Made by a program: the position numbers and the translations under genes | Notes under the pieces: model-generated | Seen by the model: only the letters and a program-made list of their open reading frames with translations | Databases searched by the model: none | Told to the model about the DNA's origin: nothing | Shown here: piece by piece, positions 1 to 8,230 of the stretch | Position numbering within the stretch: the first letter of the stretch is position 1 | How the letters are laid out: every line of letters begins with the position of its first letter | DNA from: Alphaproteobacteria bacterium | GTDB lineage: Bacteria > Pseudomonadota > Alphaproteobacteria > Rhodobacterales > Rhodobacteraceae | Assembly (NCBI GenBank): GCA_030433335.1 | Contig: JAUILL010000014.1 | Coordinates: forward strand, 1 to 64,000 | DNA length: 64,000 bases | Direction of reading: 5' to 3'

Positions 1-111
1 AGTTTCGCTCGCCTCAAGGATTGGCGGCGGGTCGCAACACGCTACGACAGGTGTCCGAAGGTCTTCCTGTCAGCATGCGCATTAGCGGCAGTCGTCATGT
101 TCTGGTTATGA
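1..111 (+). mobile_element. IS5-family transposase, C-terminal fragment at window edge
   Basis: Reading frame 1 from the first base is open for 36 codons and stops with TGA at 109-111. The translation contains DWRRVATRYDRCPKVFLSA and ends in FWL, the typical C-terminus of IS5-family DDE transposases. The rest of the gene lies left of the window, so it cannot be told whether the element is intact. The right end of the element should fall shortly after the stop, roughly within 112-130. The element reads toward aspA, only about 105 bp away. Confidence 0.8.
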
Positions 112-216
112 ATCCTGACCCTAGCGCCAAAACGGCCAATTCCCCGAAATCAGAAGTTGCAGCGTCACACCCGCGGCTTATGTGCCGCGGCGTCTGATCT
201 AAGGGGAGACTGCGCA

Positions 217-1569
217 ATGCGCACAGAACAGGACTCACTCGGCGACATGCAGATACCGGAGGATGCCCTTTATGGCATTCACACCCTGCGCGCCTACAAC
301 AACTTCCGCATTTCCTACGTGCCGGTCTCGGATTTTCCCGAACTCGTCCGCGCTATGGCGATGGTCAAGAAAGCGGCAGCGATTGCGAACCGCAAGCTAG
401 GCGCGCTGCCCGTGTCCAAAGCTGCACCGATCGAAGCTGCTTGCGATGAGCTGATTGCGGGCAAGCATCACGACGCCTTTATCGTGGACATGATTCAGGG
501 CGGGGCGGGCACCTCGACCAACATGAACGCGAACGAGGTGATCGCCAATCTGGCGCTCCAGCGCATGGGGCACGGGCTGGCCGACTATGATCACCTGCAC
601 CCCAATGACGACGTGAACAAGTCCCAGTCCACCAACGACGTCTATCCGACGGCTCTGCGTCTGGCGATCCTGCTGAACATGCAGAGCCTGACCGCCGAAC
701 ACCGCCGCCTCTGCGAGGCGTTCGAGGCCAAAGCCACCGAATTCGACGGTATCCCCAAGGTCGGGCGCACCCAGCTGCAAGACGCGGTTCCGATGACACT
801 GGGCCAAGAATTCCGTTCCTTTGCCAACACCATCGAAGAGGACATCGACCGCCTGCAAGACGTCTCCAAGCTGCTGCTCGAGGTGAACCTCGGTGGCACC
901 GCGATTGGCACCGGCGTGAACACCCCCGCCAACTACACCGATGTGGCTGTGGCGCAGCTGATGCAGGTCTCGGGCTTCCCCGTCCGCGCGGCGCGCAATT
1001 TGGTCGAGGCCTCGTCGGATCTAGGGGCCTTCGTGGCCTTCTCGGGTATCCTGAAACGGGTCGCGGTGAAGCTGTCCAAGATCTGCAACGACCTGCGCCT
1101 GCTGTCCTCTGGCCCACGTTCCGGCATTGGCGAAATCAAGCTGCCCGCGGTTCAGGCCGGATCGTCGATCATGCCGGGCAAGGTGAACCCCGTGATCCCC
1201 GAGGTTGTGAACCAAGTCGCCTATCAGGTGATCGGTAACGACCTGACCGTGACCATGGCCGCCGAGGCGGGCCAGCTCCAGCTGAACGCAATGGAACCTG
1301 TGGCGATCTTTAACATCCTCCAGTCGATCCGCATCCTGAAACGCGCGATGGCCTGTCTGACTGACCGCTGCGTTGTGGGCATCGAGGCGGACCAAGACCG
1401 CTGCACGTATCTGTTGGAAAACAGCCTCGCGCTGGCGACCTCTCTGGTGCCCCAGCTCGGCTACGAGAAAGCCGCCAAGGTTGCCAAGCACGCCCTGAAT
1501 AACGGCCTGTCCGTTCCCGAAGCGCTAGAGGCGCTGGGGATCACGGCCGATCTGACATCTGCCGCGTAA
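217..1569 (+). CDS. aspA: Aspartate ammonia-lyase (aspartase)
   Basis: Cytosolic enzyme of the fumarase/aspartase superfamily that converts L-aspartate to fumarate and ammonia. It is 450 aa, slightly shorter than E. coli AspA (about 478). The superfamily signature GSSIMPGKVNP lies near residues 315-325, and the N-terminal half carries GTSTNMNANEV and the SQSTND stretch typical of the active site. The start at ATG 217 is chosen because AAGGGGAG sits just upstream at 201-208; an upstream in-frame start at 157 lacks this. An IS5 remnant ends about 100 bp upstream, so the native promoter may be displaced or replaced. Aspartase is preferred over fumarase C because of the DALYGIHTLRAYNNF N-terminus, but a fumarase-like activity is not excluded from sequence alone. 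Confidence 0.9.
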   Translation: MRTEQDSLGDMQIPEDALYGIHTLRAYNNFRISYVPVSDFPELVRAMAMVKKAAAIANRKLGALPVSKAAPIEAACDELIAGKHHDAFIVDMIQGGAGTSTNMNANEVIANLALQRMGHGLADYDHLHPNDDVNKSQSTNDVYPTALRLAILLNMQSLTAEHRRLCEAFEAKATEFDGIPKVGRTQLQDAVPMTLGQEFRSFANTIEEDIDRLQDVSKLLLEVNLGGTAIGTGVNTPANYTDVAVAQLMQVSGFPVRAARNLVEASSDLGAFVAFSGILKRVAVKLSKICNDLRLLSSGPRSGIGEIKLPAVQAGSSIMPGKVNPVIPEVVNQVAYQVIGNDLTVTMAAEAGQLQLNAMEPVAIFNILQSIRILKRAMACLTDRCVVGIEADQDRCTYLLENSLALATSLVPQLGYEKAAKVAKHALNNGLSVPEALEALGITADLTSAA

Positions 1570-1605
1570 CTGCGGCATCCGCTCCCCCTCCCGGCTTCGG
1601 CCGGT

Positions 1606-1637
1606 AATAGGGCGTGGCCTTCGGGCTGCGCCCTATT
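1606..1637. terminator. Bidirectional hairpin between convergent aspA and lysR genes
   Basis: AATAGGGCG and CGCCCTATT form a near-perfect stem over 1606-1637, directly after a smaller CCGG-TTC-CCGG hairpin at 1591-1604. The AT base pairs at the foot supply short A/T tracts on both strands. It lies in the 63 bp between two convergent genes and overlaps the last codons of the minus-strand gene. Confidence 0.5.
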
Positions 1638-2496
1638 GCATTGCGGCGTCGCGAACGCATTCCTCGCGAAAGCGGGCGGTGATTTCGGACTCTCGCAGGG
1701 GGGTGATCACGCCAATCTCGCGCCGGAAATCGGTGTCGCCTAGGGGCAGGCAGTGGACGTTGGCGAACTTGGCCGCATAAGCCTCGGCCTGCGGCAGGAT
1801 CGACACCCCCAGACCGTCCGCCACCATCGCCAAGATTGCCGGAATATCGTCCAGTTCGGCCCAGTCGGCCACGTCCAGCCCCTGCGCTTCCAGATAGCGC
1901 TCCACCTGACGCCCGCCGAAGGATTTGCGGTTGTAGCGGATGAACGGCTGGCTCTGCACAGCCTCGCGCCAGTCGGAGATGCTGCCGTCCTGCGTCGCCA
2001 CCACAAAGGGCTCGGTCAGCAAGGGCTGCCATTTCAGAGCGGGCGGCAGGCCAAAGGCGGGCTTGATCACCACGGCCATGTCCAATTGCCCCGCATCCAA
2101 CTTGTCCAGCAGTTCCATCGAGGTGCCCGGCATCACCTCGATCCGCACGCGGGGCAGGGCGGCGTGGTACCGCGCCATCACCCGCCGCAGCATCGTCGGC
2201 TGGACTGAATTGATCGCCCCTACCCGCAAGCGCCCCGTCTGGTGCGTCAGGTCCAAGGGTTCGGTCAAGGTGTCAGCCAAAGCCACCAGCGCTTCGGCCC
2301 GCGCCAGCACCGTCCGCCCCATCCCGTTCAGGATCGCGGCCCGCCCCGTCCGGTCAAACAGGCTGTGCCCCAACTGATCCTCCAGCCGCTTGATGTGGCC
2401 GCTGACGGCGGCTTGGGTCAGGCCGATCCGATCCCCCGCGGCGGCAAAGGTGCCATGGCGGGCGACGGCGATCAGGGTGCGCAGTTCGGTCAACAT
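1633..2496 (-). CDS. LysR-family transcriptional regulator
   Basis: 287 aa, the normal length for LysR-type regulators. Residues 1-60 hold the winged helix-turn-helix (MLTELRTLIAVARHGTFAAA, then ALTQAAVSGHIKRLE-type pattern), followed by an effector-binding domain of the periplasmic-binding-protein type from about residue 90. It is transcribed away from the VOC-family gene at 2593 with about 96 bp between them, the usual arrangement for a LysR regulator and its target. The effector cannot be read from the sequence. The stop lies inside the hairpin shared with aspA. Confidence 0.9.
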   Translation of the reverse strand: MLTELRTLIAVARHGTFAAAGDRIGLTQAAVSGHIKRLEDQLGHSLFDRTGRAAILNGMGRTVLARAEALVALADTLTEPLDLTHQTGRLRVGAINSVQPTMLRRVMARYHAALPRVRIEVMPGTSMELLDKLDAGQLDMAVVIKPAFGLPPALKWQPLLTEPFVVATQDGSISDWREAVQSQPFIRYNRKSFGGRQVERYLEAQGLDVADWAELDDIPAILAMVADGLGVSILPQAEAYAAKFANVHCLPLGDTDFRREIGVITPLRESEITARFREECVRDAAMQ

Positions 2497-2592
2497 TCAT
2501 AACGATCCGTTTTGCTCAGGTCGATAACATACAGTTTTTCATGTTCAATGGTCAAAGCTATGGTCGGAACAAATCTTCAAACCGGAGGCACC

Positions 2593-3021
2593 ATGTCCGC
2601 ACGTCAAATCCCGCCCTTCCATCTGGCTTTCCCCGTCAACGATCTGGAAAAGGCCCGCGAATTCTACAAAGGCCTGCTGGGGTGTGGCGAAGGCCGCAGC
2701 TCGCCCGACTGGGTGGATTTCGATTTCTACGGCCACCAGATCGTCGCGCACCTAGCCCCGTCCGAGTGCGGCGAGGCGCAGCGCAACGCGGTGGACGGCC
2801 ACGGCGTGCCGGTCCGCCACTTTGGCGCGGTGCTTCCGATGGACGAATGGCAGGCGCTGGCCGACCGCCTGACCGCAGCGGGCGTCGAGTTCGTGATCAA
2901 ACCCTACATCCGCTTCAAGGGCGAGCCGGGCGAGCAAGCCACCATGTTCTTCAACGATCCCTCGGGCAACGCGGTCGAGCTGAAGTCCTTTGCCGACATG
3001 AACAATCTCTTTGCGAAATAA
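2593..3021 (+). CDS. VOC-family (glyoxalase/bleomycin-resistance/dioxygenase) protein
   Basis: 142 aa single-chain vicinal-oxygen-chelate protein. The N-terminus reads [19 protein letters not shown], where the His is the usual first metal ligand. The C-terminus reads [15 protein letters not shown], where the Glu is the usual last ligand. The start at ATG 2593 follows CCGGAGG at 2582-2588; the longer upstream extension is rejected. The fold covers glyoxalases, ring-cleavage dioxygenases and resistance proteins, and the substrate is unknown. It is divergent from a LysR gene that probably controls it. Confidence 0.85.
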   Translation: MSARQIPPFHLAFPVNDLEKAREFYKGLLGCGEGRSSPDWVDFDFYGHQIVAHLAPSECGEAQRNAVDGHGVPVRHFGAVLPMDEWQALADRLTAAGVEFVIKPYIRFKGEPGEQATMFFNDPSGNAVELKSFADMNNLFAK

Positions 3022-3084
3022 CAGCCGCTTGAGCTGTTATCTCAATCGCGCATATTGGGGGCGATCAGAGCAGGAGCGCCCCCG

Positions 3085-4338
3085 ATGACCCATCCCGCCC
3101 CCGGCCCCGAAGTTACGGGATATTGGCTGAACACCGAAGAACACCGTAACTGGCTGCGGGCGGAAGCCCAGCGTCAGTTCGACTTCTTTCGCCCTTCGGT
3201 TCGCAAGGGCGGCGGGTTCCACGTGCTGGGATATGACGGCGCGCCTCTGCCGAATACGTTGCAAGAACTGCATTCGACCACTCGCTTGGTCCATTCCTAT
3301 GCGATGGGCCAATTGGCGGGGCAGGCGGACTGTCAGCCAATCATCGATCAGGGTATGGCCTACCTGTGGAAAGCCCATCGGGACGAGGATTACGGCGGCT
3401 ATGTCTGGGGCGTGAAGGATGGTGAGATCGCGGACGGTCGCAAGCTGGCCTATGGGCATGTCTTTGTTCTGCTGGCGGGCGCGTCGGCGAAAATGGCGGG
3501 CCACCCCGATGCAGACCGGCTGATTGAGGATGCGACCTCGGTCCTCGATTTCCAGTTTTGGCAAGACGACTATGGGCTGTTCTTGGATGAGTGGAACCGC
3601 GACTGGACGCCCTTTTCCAAGTATCGCGGCATGAACGCCAACATGCACGGGGTCGAGGCTCTGCTGGCGGCCTATGAGGCGACCGGACGCGAGGTCTATC
3701 TGAAACGCGCGGGCCGCATCCTCGATTTCTTTATGCGCAAGATCGCGGGTCAGAACGGCTGGCGCATTCCCGAACACTACACCGCGAACTGGCAGATTGA
3801 TCGCGCCTATGACGGCGATCCGATGTTCCGCCCCAAGGGCACGACCCCCGGTCACTCAGTCGAGTGGTCACGGCTCTTGCTGCAATACTGGGACCTGATG
3901 GGGCGTCCGGACGATGGGACGCTCGGGATCGCGCGGCAAGTGGTGCATCGGGCATTGGAGGACGCGTGGGATCAGGACAAGGGCGGACTGGCCTACACCC
4001 TGCATTTCGACGGAACGCCCGATATCGCGGACCGCTACTGGTGGCCCGTGACCGAGGCAATTGGCGTGCTGGCCAGTTTGATCAAGATCGACCCGACCAA
4101 ATCCGAAGAGGACTGGTATCGCCGCTTGTGGCAATTCGCTGACCAGCATTTCATCGACCACGACAAGGGCGGCTGGTTCCCTGAAATTGACGCAGACGGT
4201 AAACCCATGGCGACCCAGTTCGCGGGCAAACCGGATATCTACCACGCGCTACAGGCGACGATTTTCCCGTTGGCGGACGGGGTGTCGCGCTATGCCGAAG
4301 CTTTCGCACGCACCCCGATCTGGTCTGCCGATCAGTAG
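3085..4338 (+). CDS. AGE-family (N-acylglucosamine 2-epimerase) epimerase/isomerase
   Basis: 417 aa, near the typical 390-420 aa of the AGE family, an alpha/alpha6-barrel fold acting on free sugars (N-acylglucosamine 2-epimerase, mannose isomerase YihS, cellobiose 2-epimerase). Recognisable family stretches are NANMHGVEALLAAYE, PGHSVEWSRLLLQY and WWPVTEAIGVLA, which carry the conserved His residues of the barrel centre. The start at ATG 3085 is favoured by AGGAGCG upstream. The 3' end overlaps the 3' end of pobA by 7 bp (convergent). The exact sugar substrate is not determinable; mannose/fructose isomerisation is a reasonable guess. Confidence 0.85.
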   Translation: MTHPAPGPEVTGYWLNTEEHRNWLRAEAQRQFDFFRPSVRKGGGFHVLGYDGAPLPNTLQELHSTTRLVHSYAMGQLAGQADCQPIIDQGMAYLWKAHRDEDYGGYVWGVKDGEIADGRKLAYGHVFVLLAGASAKMAGHPDADRLIEDATSVLDFQFWQDDYGLFLDEWNRDWTPFSKYRGMNANMHGVEALLAAYEATGREVYLKRAGRILDFFMRKIAGQNGWRIPEHYTANWQIDRAYDGDPMFRPKGTTPGHSVEWSRLLLQYWDLMGRPDDGTLGIARQVVHRALEDAWDQDKGGLAYTLHFDGTPDIADRYWWPVTEAIGVLASLIKIDPTKSEEDWYRRLWQFADQHFIDHDKGGWFPEIDADGKPMATQFAGKPDIYHALQATIFPLADGVSRYAEAFARTPIWSADQ

Positions 4339-5501
4339 GGCAGACCGATATAGTTCTCTGCCAGATCGCGGCGGGCCGTTTCCGAGTCCGCCAAGTGCCG
4401 CAGGGTGGATTTGCGCATCTGCTCAGCAAAGCTGTCCTCGCCGTCAAAGCGGTGTAGCATCGTCGTCATCTGCCAGCTAAAGCGCATCGCTTTCCAGATG
4501 CGCTGTAGTGCGCGGGCCGAGTATTCTTCGATCCCTGTGGTGCTGCCGCCTTTGACGGCGTCGATCAGGGCTTGGTGCAGGTAAAACACGTCTGATGCGG
4601 CCAGGTTCAGGCCCTTGGCGCCGGTGGGCGGCACGATGTGCGCAGCGTCCCCGACAAGGAACAGATTCCCCCAGCGCAGGGGCTCCGAGACAAAAGACCG
4701 GAGCGGCGCGATGGATTTTTCGATCGACGGACCCGTGACCAACCGGCTGGCGGCTTCAGAGGGAATGCGGCGGCTGAACTCCTCCCAAAAGCGGTCGTCG
4801 GACCAATCCTCAACCGTGTCGGTCAAGGGCACCTGCACGTAGTAGCGCACCAGATTTTCGTTGCGCATAGAGGCCAGCGCAAAGCCGTGGCGCGAGTTCG
4901 AATAGATCAACTCGTCATGGACGGGGGGCGTGCGGGACAGGATGCCAAGCCAGCCAAAGGGGTAGACCTTCTCGAACTCACTGCGCTTTTCGTCGGGGAT
5001 GGTCTTGCGGCTGACACCATGAAAGCCGTCGCAGCCAGCCACGAACAGACAGTCTAGGCGTTTTTCCTCGCCCTCGTGGCGGAAGGTCACATAGGATTGG
5101 CTCTGGTCCAGATCGTGGATCGACACGTCTTCGACCCCGTGTAGGATTTGCGTGCCGACCTTGTCCTGAGCGGCATAGAGATCGGTGGTGACTTCGGTCT
5201 GCCCGTAGACCATCACCTGCTTGCCGGTCAGTTCTTTGAAGTCGATGTGTACCATCAGATCTTCATCGGTCAAATAGCAGCCATCGTGCGGGATGCCCTC
5301 GGTGCCCATGCGGTCGCCAACGCCCGCCTCGCGCAGCAGGTCAACCGCGCCCCATTCCAGAATACCCGCACGGATGCGCGACAACACATGATCGCGGGTG
5401 GACCGCTCTAGAATAACAGTCTCAACCCCTGCTTTGTTCAGCAGTTGTGAGAGCAGCAAGCCCGACGGTCCGCCACCGATAATCGCAACCTGTGTTTTCA
5501 T
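4332..5501 (-). CDS. pobA: 4-hydroxybenzoate 3-monooxygenase
   Basis: 389 aa, the usual length of p-hydroxybenzoate hydroxylase, an NAD(P)H- and FAD-dependent class A flavoprotein monooxygenase that makes protocatechuate. The Rossmann motif GGGPSG is at residues 8-13, the DG motif appears as FVAGCDGFHG, and the GD motif as LFLVGDAAHIVPPTGAKG near residue 280. The C-terminus ends NYIGLPY, matching the conserved Tyr that contacts the substrate hydroxyl. The start has an excellent ribosome site (reverse complement of 5502-5518 contains GGGGAGGA). It is the last gene of a minus-strand set with the TIM-barrel protein and the flavoprotein, 106 bp downstream of the former. No pca ring-cleavage genes are in the window. 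Confidence 0.93.
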   Translation of the reverse strand: MKTQVAIIGGGPSGLLLSQLLNKAGVETVILERSTRDHVLSRIRAGILEWGAVDLLREAGVGDRMGTEGIPHDGCYLTDEDLMVHIDFKELTGKQVMVYGQTEVTTDLYAAQDKVGTQILHGVEDVSIHDLDQSQSYVTFRHEGEEKRLDCLFVAGCDGFHGVSRKTIPDEKRSEFEKVYPFGWLGILSRTPPVHDELIYSNSRHGFALASMRNENLVRYYVQVPLTDTVEDWSDDRFWEEFSRRIPSEAASRLVTGPSIEKSIAPLRSFVSEPLRWGNLFLVGDAAHIVPPTGAKGLNLAASDVFYLHQALIDAVKGGSTTGIEEYSARALQRIWKAMRFSWQMTTMLHRFDGEDSFAEQMRKSTLRHLADSETARRDLAENYIGLPY

Positions 5502-5607
5502 GGTATTCCTCCCCTGTTCGTGGCGTTGAGTGTGCCCTCGAACAGAGAAGGTGGTAAATGGAGCGCTCCTGCCTGTGCTGGTAGTTTTCGTGCATTTCGC
5601 AGGCAGG

Positions 5608-6420
5608 TTATTCGGCGCCGACCTCTTTCAATAGCGCACGCGTTTTTGCGGCGAAGTCTGCGAAACTTTCGACGTAGCCTTCGGGGCTGAGCGCAGTGGG
5701 GCGCGGAATCTCCAGTCCGATCGGGGCGTTGGGCGCGGCCTTGAGGAAAGCGGCCAGATCGATCTGCCCATCGCCGGGGGCGAACCGTTCGCCCCTTGCG
5801 GTGTGCAGCAGCTCTTCGGTTGTGTAGCTGTCCTGCACCGGCGCATCGCACAGGTGCAAGAAAGGCATCCGCTCTGCGGGGATCTGAGCCAGTAGGTCGT
5901 GGGACGACCTCGAGCGGTCAAAGTGCAGGCTGTCGACGAGCAGGCCCACATCCTCTCCGGCAGCTTGAACGACCTGCCAGCAGGTCTGAAGATCGGGAAC
6001 AGAGGTCCACGGAAAGAATTCCAGCACGACGCCAATGCCGCGCTCCTGCGCAGCCTCGGACAAAGACGCAATCGTGTCAGCCAAACGCGACAGGTCATCG
6101 TCATAGGGCGCGAGGATCGCGGTTTTTGCCCCAAGCTCTGCCCCGCAATCAAAGAAGGGCAGCAGGCTCTCGGCGGTGGTGTCCTCGGTCACTTTGACGA
6201 ACTCGATGTCGTTCACGCGCAGGCCAGTGTTTTGCAACGCGCTCTTGGTGTCGCGCATCATCTGCGCGTCCTGCCACAGGGGGTAGCCGGGGGAGTCCGG
6301 TGTGACTTTGATCAGACGCAGGCCGACTGCGTCTAGACCGGCCTTCGCGACGGTTTCGATCAGGGTCGGCGGGGTGAGGTCAATGGCGCTGAGATGCGCG
6401 ATGGACAGAGGTCGGGTCAT
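5608..6420 (-). CDS. Sugar phosphate isomerase/epimerase-like TIM-barrel protein (possible dehydroshikimate-dehydratase type)
   Basis: 270 aa protein of the AP_endonuc_2/xylose-isomerase-like TIM-barrel superfamily. Metal-binding-type acidic and His residues are seen in VVLEFFPWTSVPD, GLLVDSLHFDRS, FLHLCDAPV and IGLEIPRP. The superfamily includes sugar isomerases, inosose dehydratases and 3-dehydroshikimate dehydratases of the AsbF type. Its start overlaps the end of the flavoprotein gene by 4 bp (6417-6420), so the two are translationally coupled. With pobA downstream, a role in making or processing an aromatic or hydroaromatic acid is inferred; the substrate is not known. Confidence 0.75.
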   Translation of the reverse strand: MTRPLSIAHLSAIDLTPPTLIETVAKAGLDAVGLRLIKVTPDSPGYPLWQDAQMMRDTKSALQNTGLRVNDIEFVKVTEDTTAESLLPFFDCGAELGAKTAILAPYDDDLSRLADTIASLSEAAQERGIGVVLEFFPWTSVPDLQTCWQVVQAAGEDVGLLVDSLHFDRSRSSHDLLAQIPAERMPFLHLCDAPVQDSYTTEELLHTARGERFAPGDGQIDLAAFLKAAPNAPIGLEIPRPTALSPEGYVESFADFAAKTRALLKEVGAE

Positions 6421-8153
6421 TGGGTGGTTCCGGTGGTTGCGGCGTGACGGCCTGCGATAAATCCAAAGGTCATTGCGGGGCCAAGGTTAATGCCTCCGGC
6501 TGGATAGAACCCGCCAAAGACCGACGCAGCATCCGTGCCCGCCGCGTAGAGGCCGTCGATGATGGTCCCGTCCGCACGCAAAACTTGCGCATGTTCGTTC
6601 GTCGCGAGGCCCGCAAAGGTGCCAAAGCTACCGGGGATCACCTCGACCGCAAAGAACGGTGCCTTGCGGATGTGGGCGACGTTGGGGTTGGGCTTCTGAT
6701 CGGGGTCGCCTTGCAGGCGCATATAGGGCGTGGTGCCGCGGCCAAAGGCCGGATCTTCGCCGCGATCTGCGTCTGCGTTCCAGTCTTTGATGGTCTGGCT
6801 CAGTCCCGCAGGGTCGATCCCGCAGGCCCGCGCGAGCTCTTCGGGGGTGCGTCCGGTTTTGAGATAGCCACGCTTGACCCACTGACCATAGGGCAGGGGC
6901 TGCGGGCGCACGACTCCGATCCCGAACCGCCGCAAGAACCGATGATCGCAAATCAGCCAACTGCGGGCAGGCGTGCCTTCGGGCGTCGCGCGAAGCAGCG
7001 CCTCAACATAGTCGTGATAGCCAAGCCCTTCGTTGCAGAACCGCTGGCCGTTGGAGAGCACGCCGATCAGGCCGGGCTTGCCGCGATCAATGATGTGCGG
7101 GAACTGCGCGACTCTCCCATCCGGCCAGCGCACAGTCGACACAGGACAGAACGCAGCAGGCCGCGCTAGGTCGGTGCGGACGTGCCCCCCAACCGCTTCG
7201 GCTAGCGCAAGGCCCGCACCGTTCGCGCTTTCAACGGCCAAGGTGCGGTGCTCGTCGTCGCGAGGGAAGGTGTCCGCGCGGCGCTTGTCGTCGTGGGGAT
7301 AGCCGCCGCACGCTAAAATGACCCGGGGGCCTGTGATCTGGGTGCCATCGGACAGCGCTACGCCAGAAACGCGCCCCTCGGTGACCAGCAAGCGATCCAC
7401 AGTCTGACCGACGCGAATATCCACGCCAGCCACACGGGCCGATTTCAGCAGGCGTCCGACCAGAGCAATCCCGTTCCGCAGGTCCATGCCCCGCCGATAC
7501 AGCGTGAGATCGCGGAAATGGCGCAAGGTGCGCTTGGTCACATAGGCAAAGGATTTGACCGACCGCGTCACGGTCATAAAGGCGCGCAGGTCTGCGCCCG
7601 CCTGAATGGTCATACCCAGAAAGGTCGTTTCTCGCACAGGTTCGCGCAGCAGTTTGAGGTCATCGCCAAGATCGCGGGCATCATAGGGGCGGGCGATGAC
7701 GGACCGGCCGCCTGTGCCCGCGCCTTCGACATGGCCGTAGGTATCCGGAATAGGGAAGCCACCGTCGAACTGCAGGGCGGTGCCGGTTTCAAAGAAGTTT
7801 ACCATCTCCGGTGCGGCTTCAAGGAAGGCATCCACGCGCTTGGCGTCAAAGTAATTGCCCAGAACGCCCTTCAGGTAGGTGCGCGGGGCGTCAATATCTT
7901 CGTCAATTCCAGCGCGTTTTGCAGGGCCGTTGCGTGGGCTCCAGATCCAGCCGCCGGACCAGGCGGTCGTGCCGCCGACGACAGGTTCTTTTTCAATCAG
8001 GACAACGCGCGCGCCGTGCCCCGCCGCTGTGACCGCCGCAGACAAACCCGCCGCTCCAGAGCCAAGGACGATCACGTCAAAGCTATATTTTTCAGGTGTA
8101 TTTGCTGTCACAGCGCTGTCCCCTATCCCCTCGATGGCGCTCATTTCGGGCAT
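6417..8153 (-). CDS. FAD-dependent oxidoreductase of the fumarate reductase / 3-ketosteroid-1-dehydrogenase type
   Basis: About 578 aa. The N-terminal dinucleotide fold reads DVIVLGSGAAGLSAAVTAA followed by VLIEKEPVVGGTTAWSGG, and the C-terminus reads GLYAAGTDAASVFGGFYP then GGINLGPAMTFGFIAG, the family's FAD-closing motif. Members dehydrogenate ring ketones (KSTD), reduce enoates or oxidise succinate-like compounds. The start is uncertain: ATG 8153 is preferred, with ATG 8144 and TTG 8171 as alternatives. It leads a minus-strand unit with the TIM-barrel gene and pobA, and is divergent from a LysR gene about 77 bp away. Aromatisation of a hydroaromatic keto acid is a plausible but untested role. 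Confidence 0.82.
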   Translation of the reverse strand: MPEMSAIEGIGDSAVTANTPEKYSFDVIVLGSGAAGLSAAVTAAGHGARVVLIEKEPVVGGTTAWSGGWIWSPRNGPAKRAGIDEDIDAPRTYLKGVLGNYFDAKRVDAFLEAAPEMVNFFETGTALQFDGGFPIPDTYGHVEGAGTGGRSVIARPYDARDLGDDLKLLREPVRETTFLGMTIQAGADLRAFMTVTRSVKSFAYVTKRTLRHFRDLTLYRRGMDLRNGIALVGRLLKSARVAGVDIRVGQTVDRLLVTEGRVSGVALSDGTQITGPRVILACGGYPHDDKRRADTFPRDDEHRTLAVESANGAGLALAEAVGGHVRTDLARPAAFCPVSTVRWPDGRVAQFPHIIDRGKPGLIGVLSNGQRFCNEGLGYHDYVEALLRATPEGTPARSWLICDHRFLRRFGIGVVRPQPLPYGQWVKRGYLKTGRTPEELARACGIDPAGLSQTIKDWNADADRGEDPAFGRGTTPYMRLQGDPDQKPNPNVAHIRKAPFFAVEVIPGSFGTFAGLATNEHAQVLRADGTIIDGLYAAGTDAASVFGGFYPAGGINLGPAMTFGFIAGRHAATTGTTQ

Positions 8154-8161
8154 TCCGTGGC

Positions 8162-8175
8162 GTAACGTCAATTAC
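8162..8175. promoter_or_regulatory. Candidate LysR-type operator between flavoprotein and lysR genes
   Basis: GTAA-N6-TTAC dyad in the short divergent intergenic region, just ahead of the probable flavoprotein start and about 55 bp from the lysR start at 8231. LysR proteins commonly bind an imperfect dyad (T-N11-A) between themselves and a divergent target. It resembles the TAAC/GTTA dyads found upstream of tctC, which supports one regulator acting on both arms. Confidence 0.35.
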
Positions 8176-8230
8176 AACTATATCGATTTGCGGAACATCG
8201 TGTTAACCCCCTCGGCAGGAGGAGACGGAC

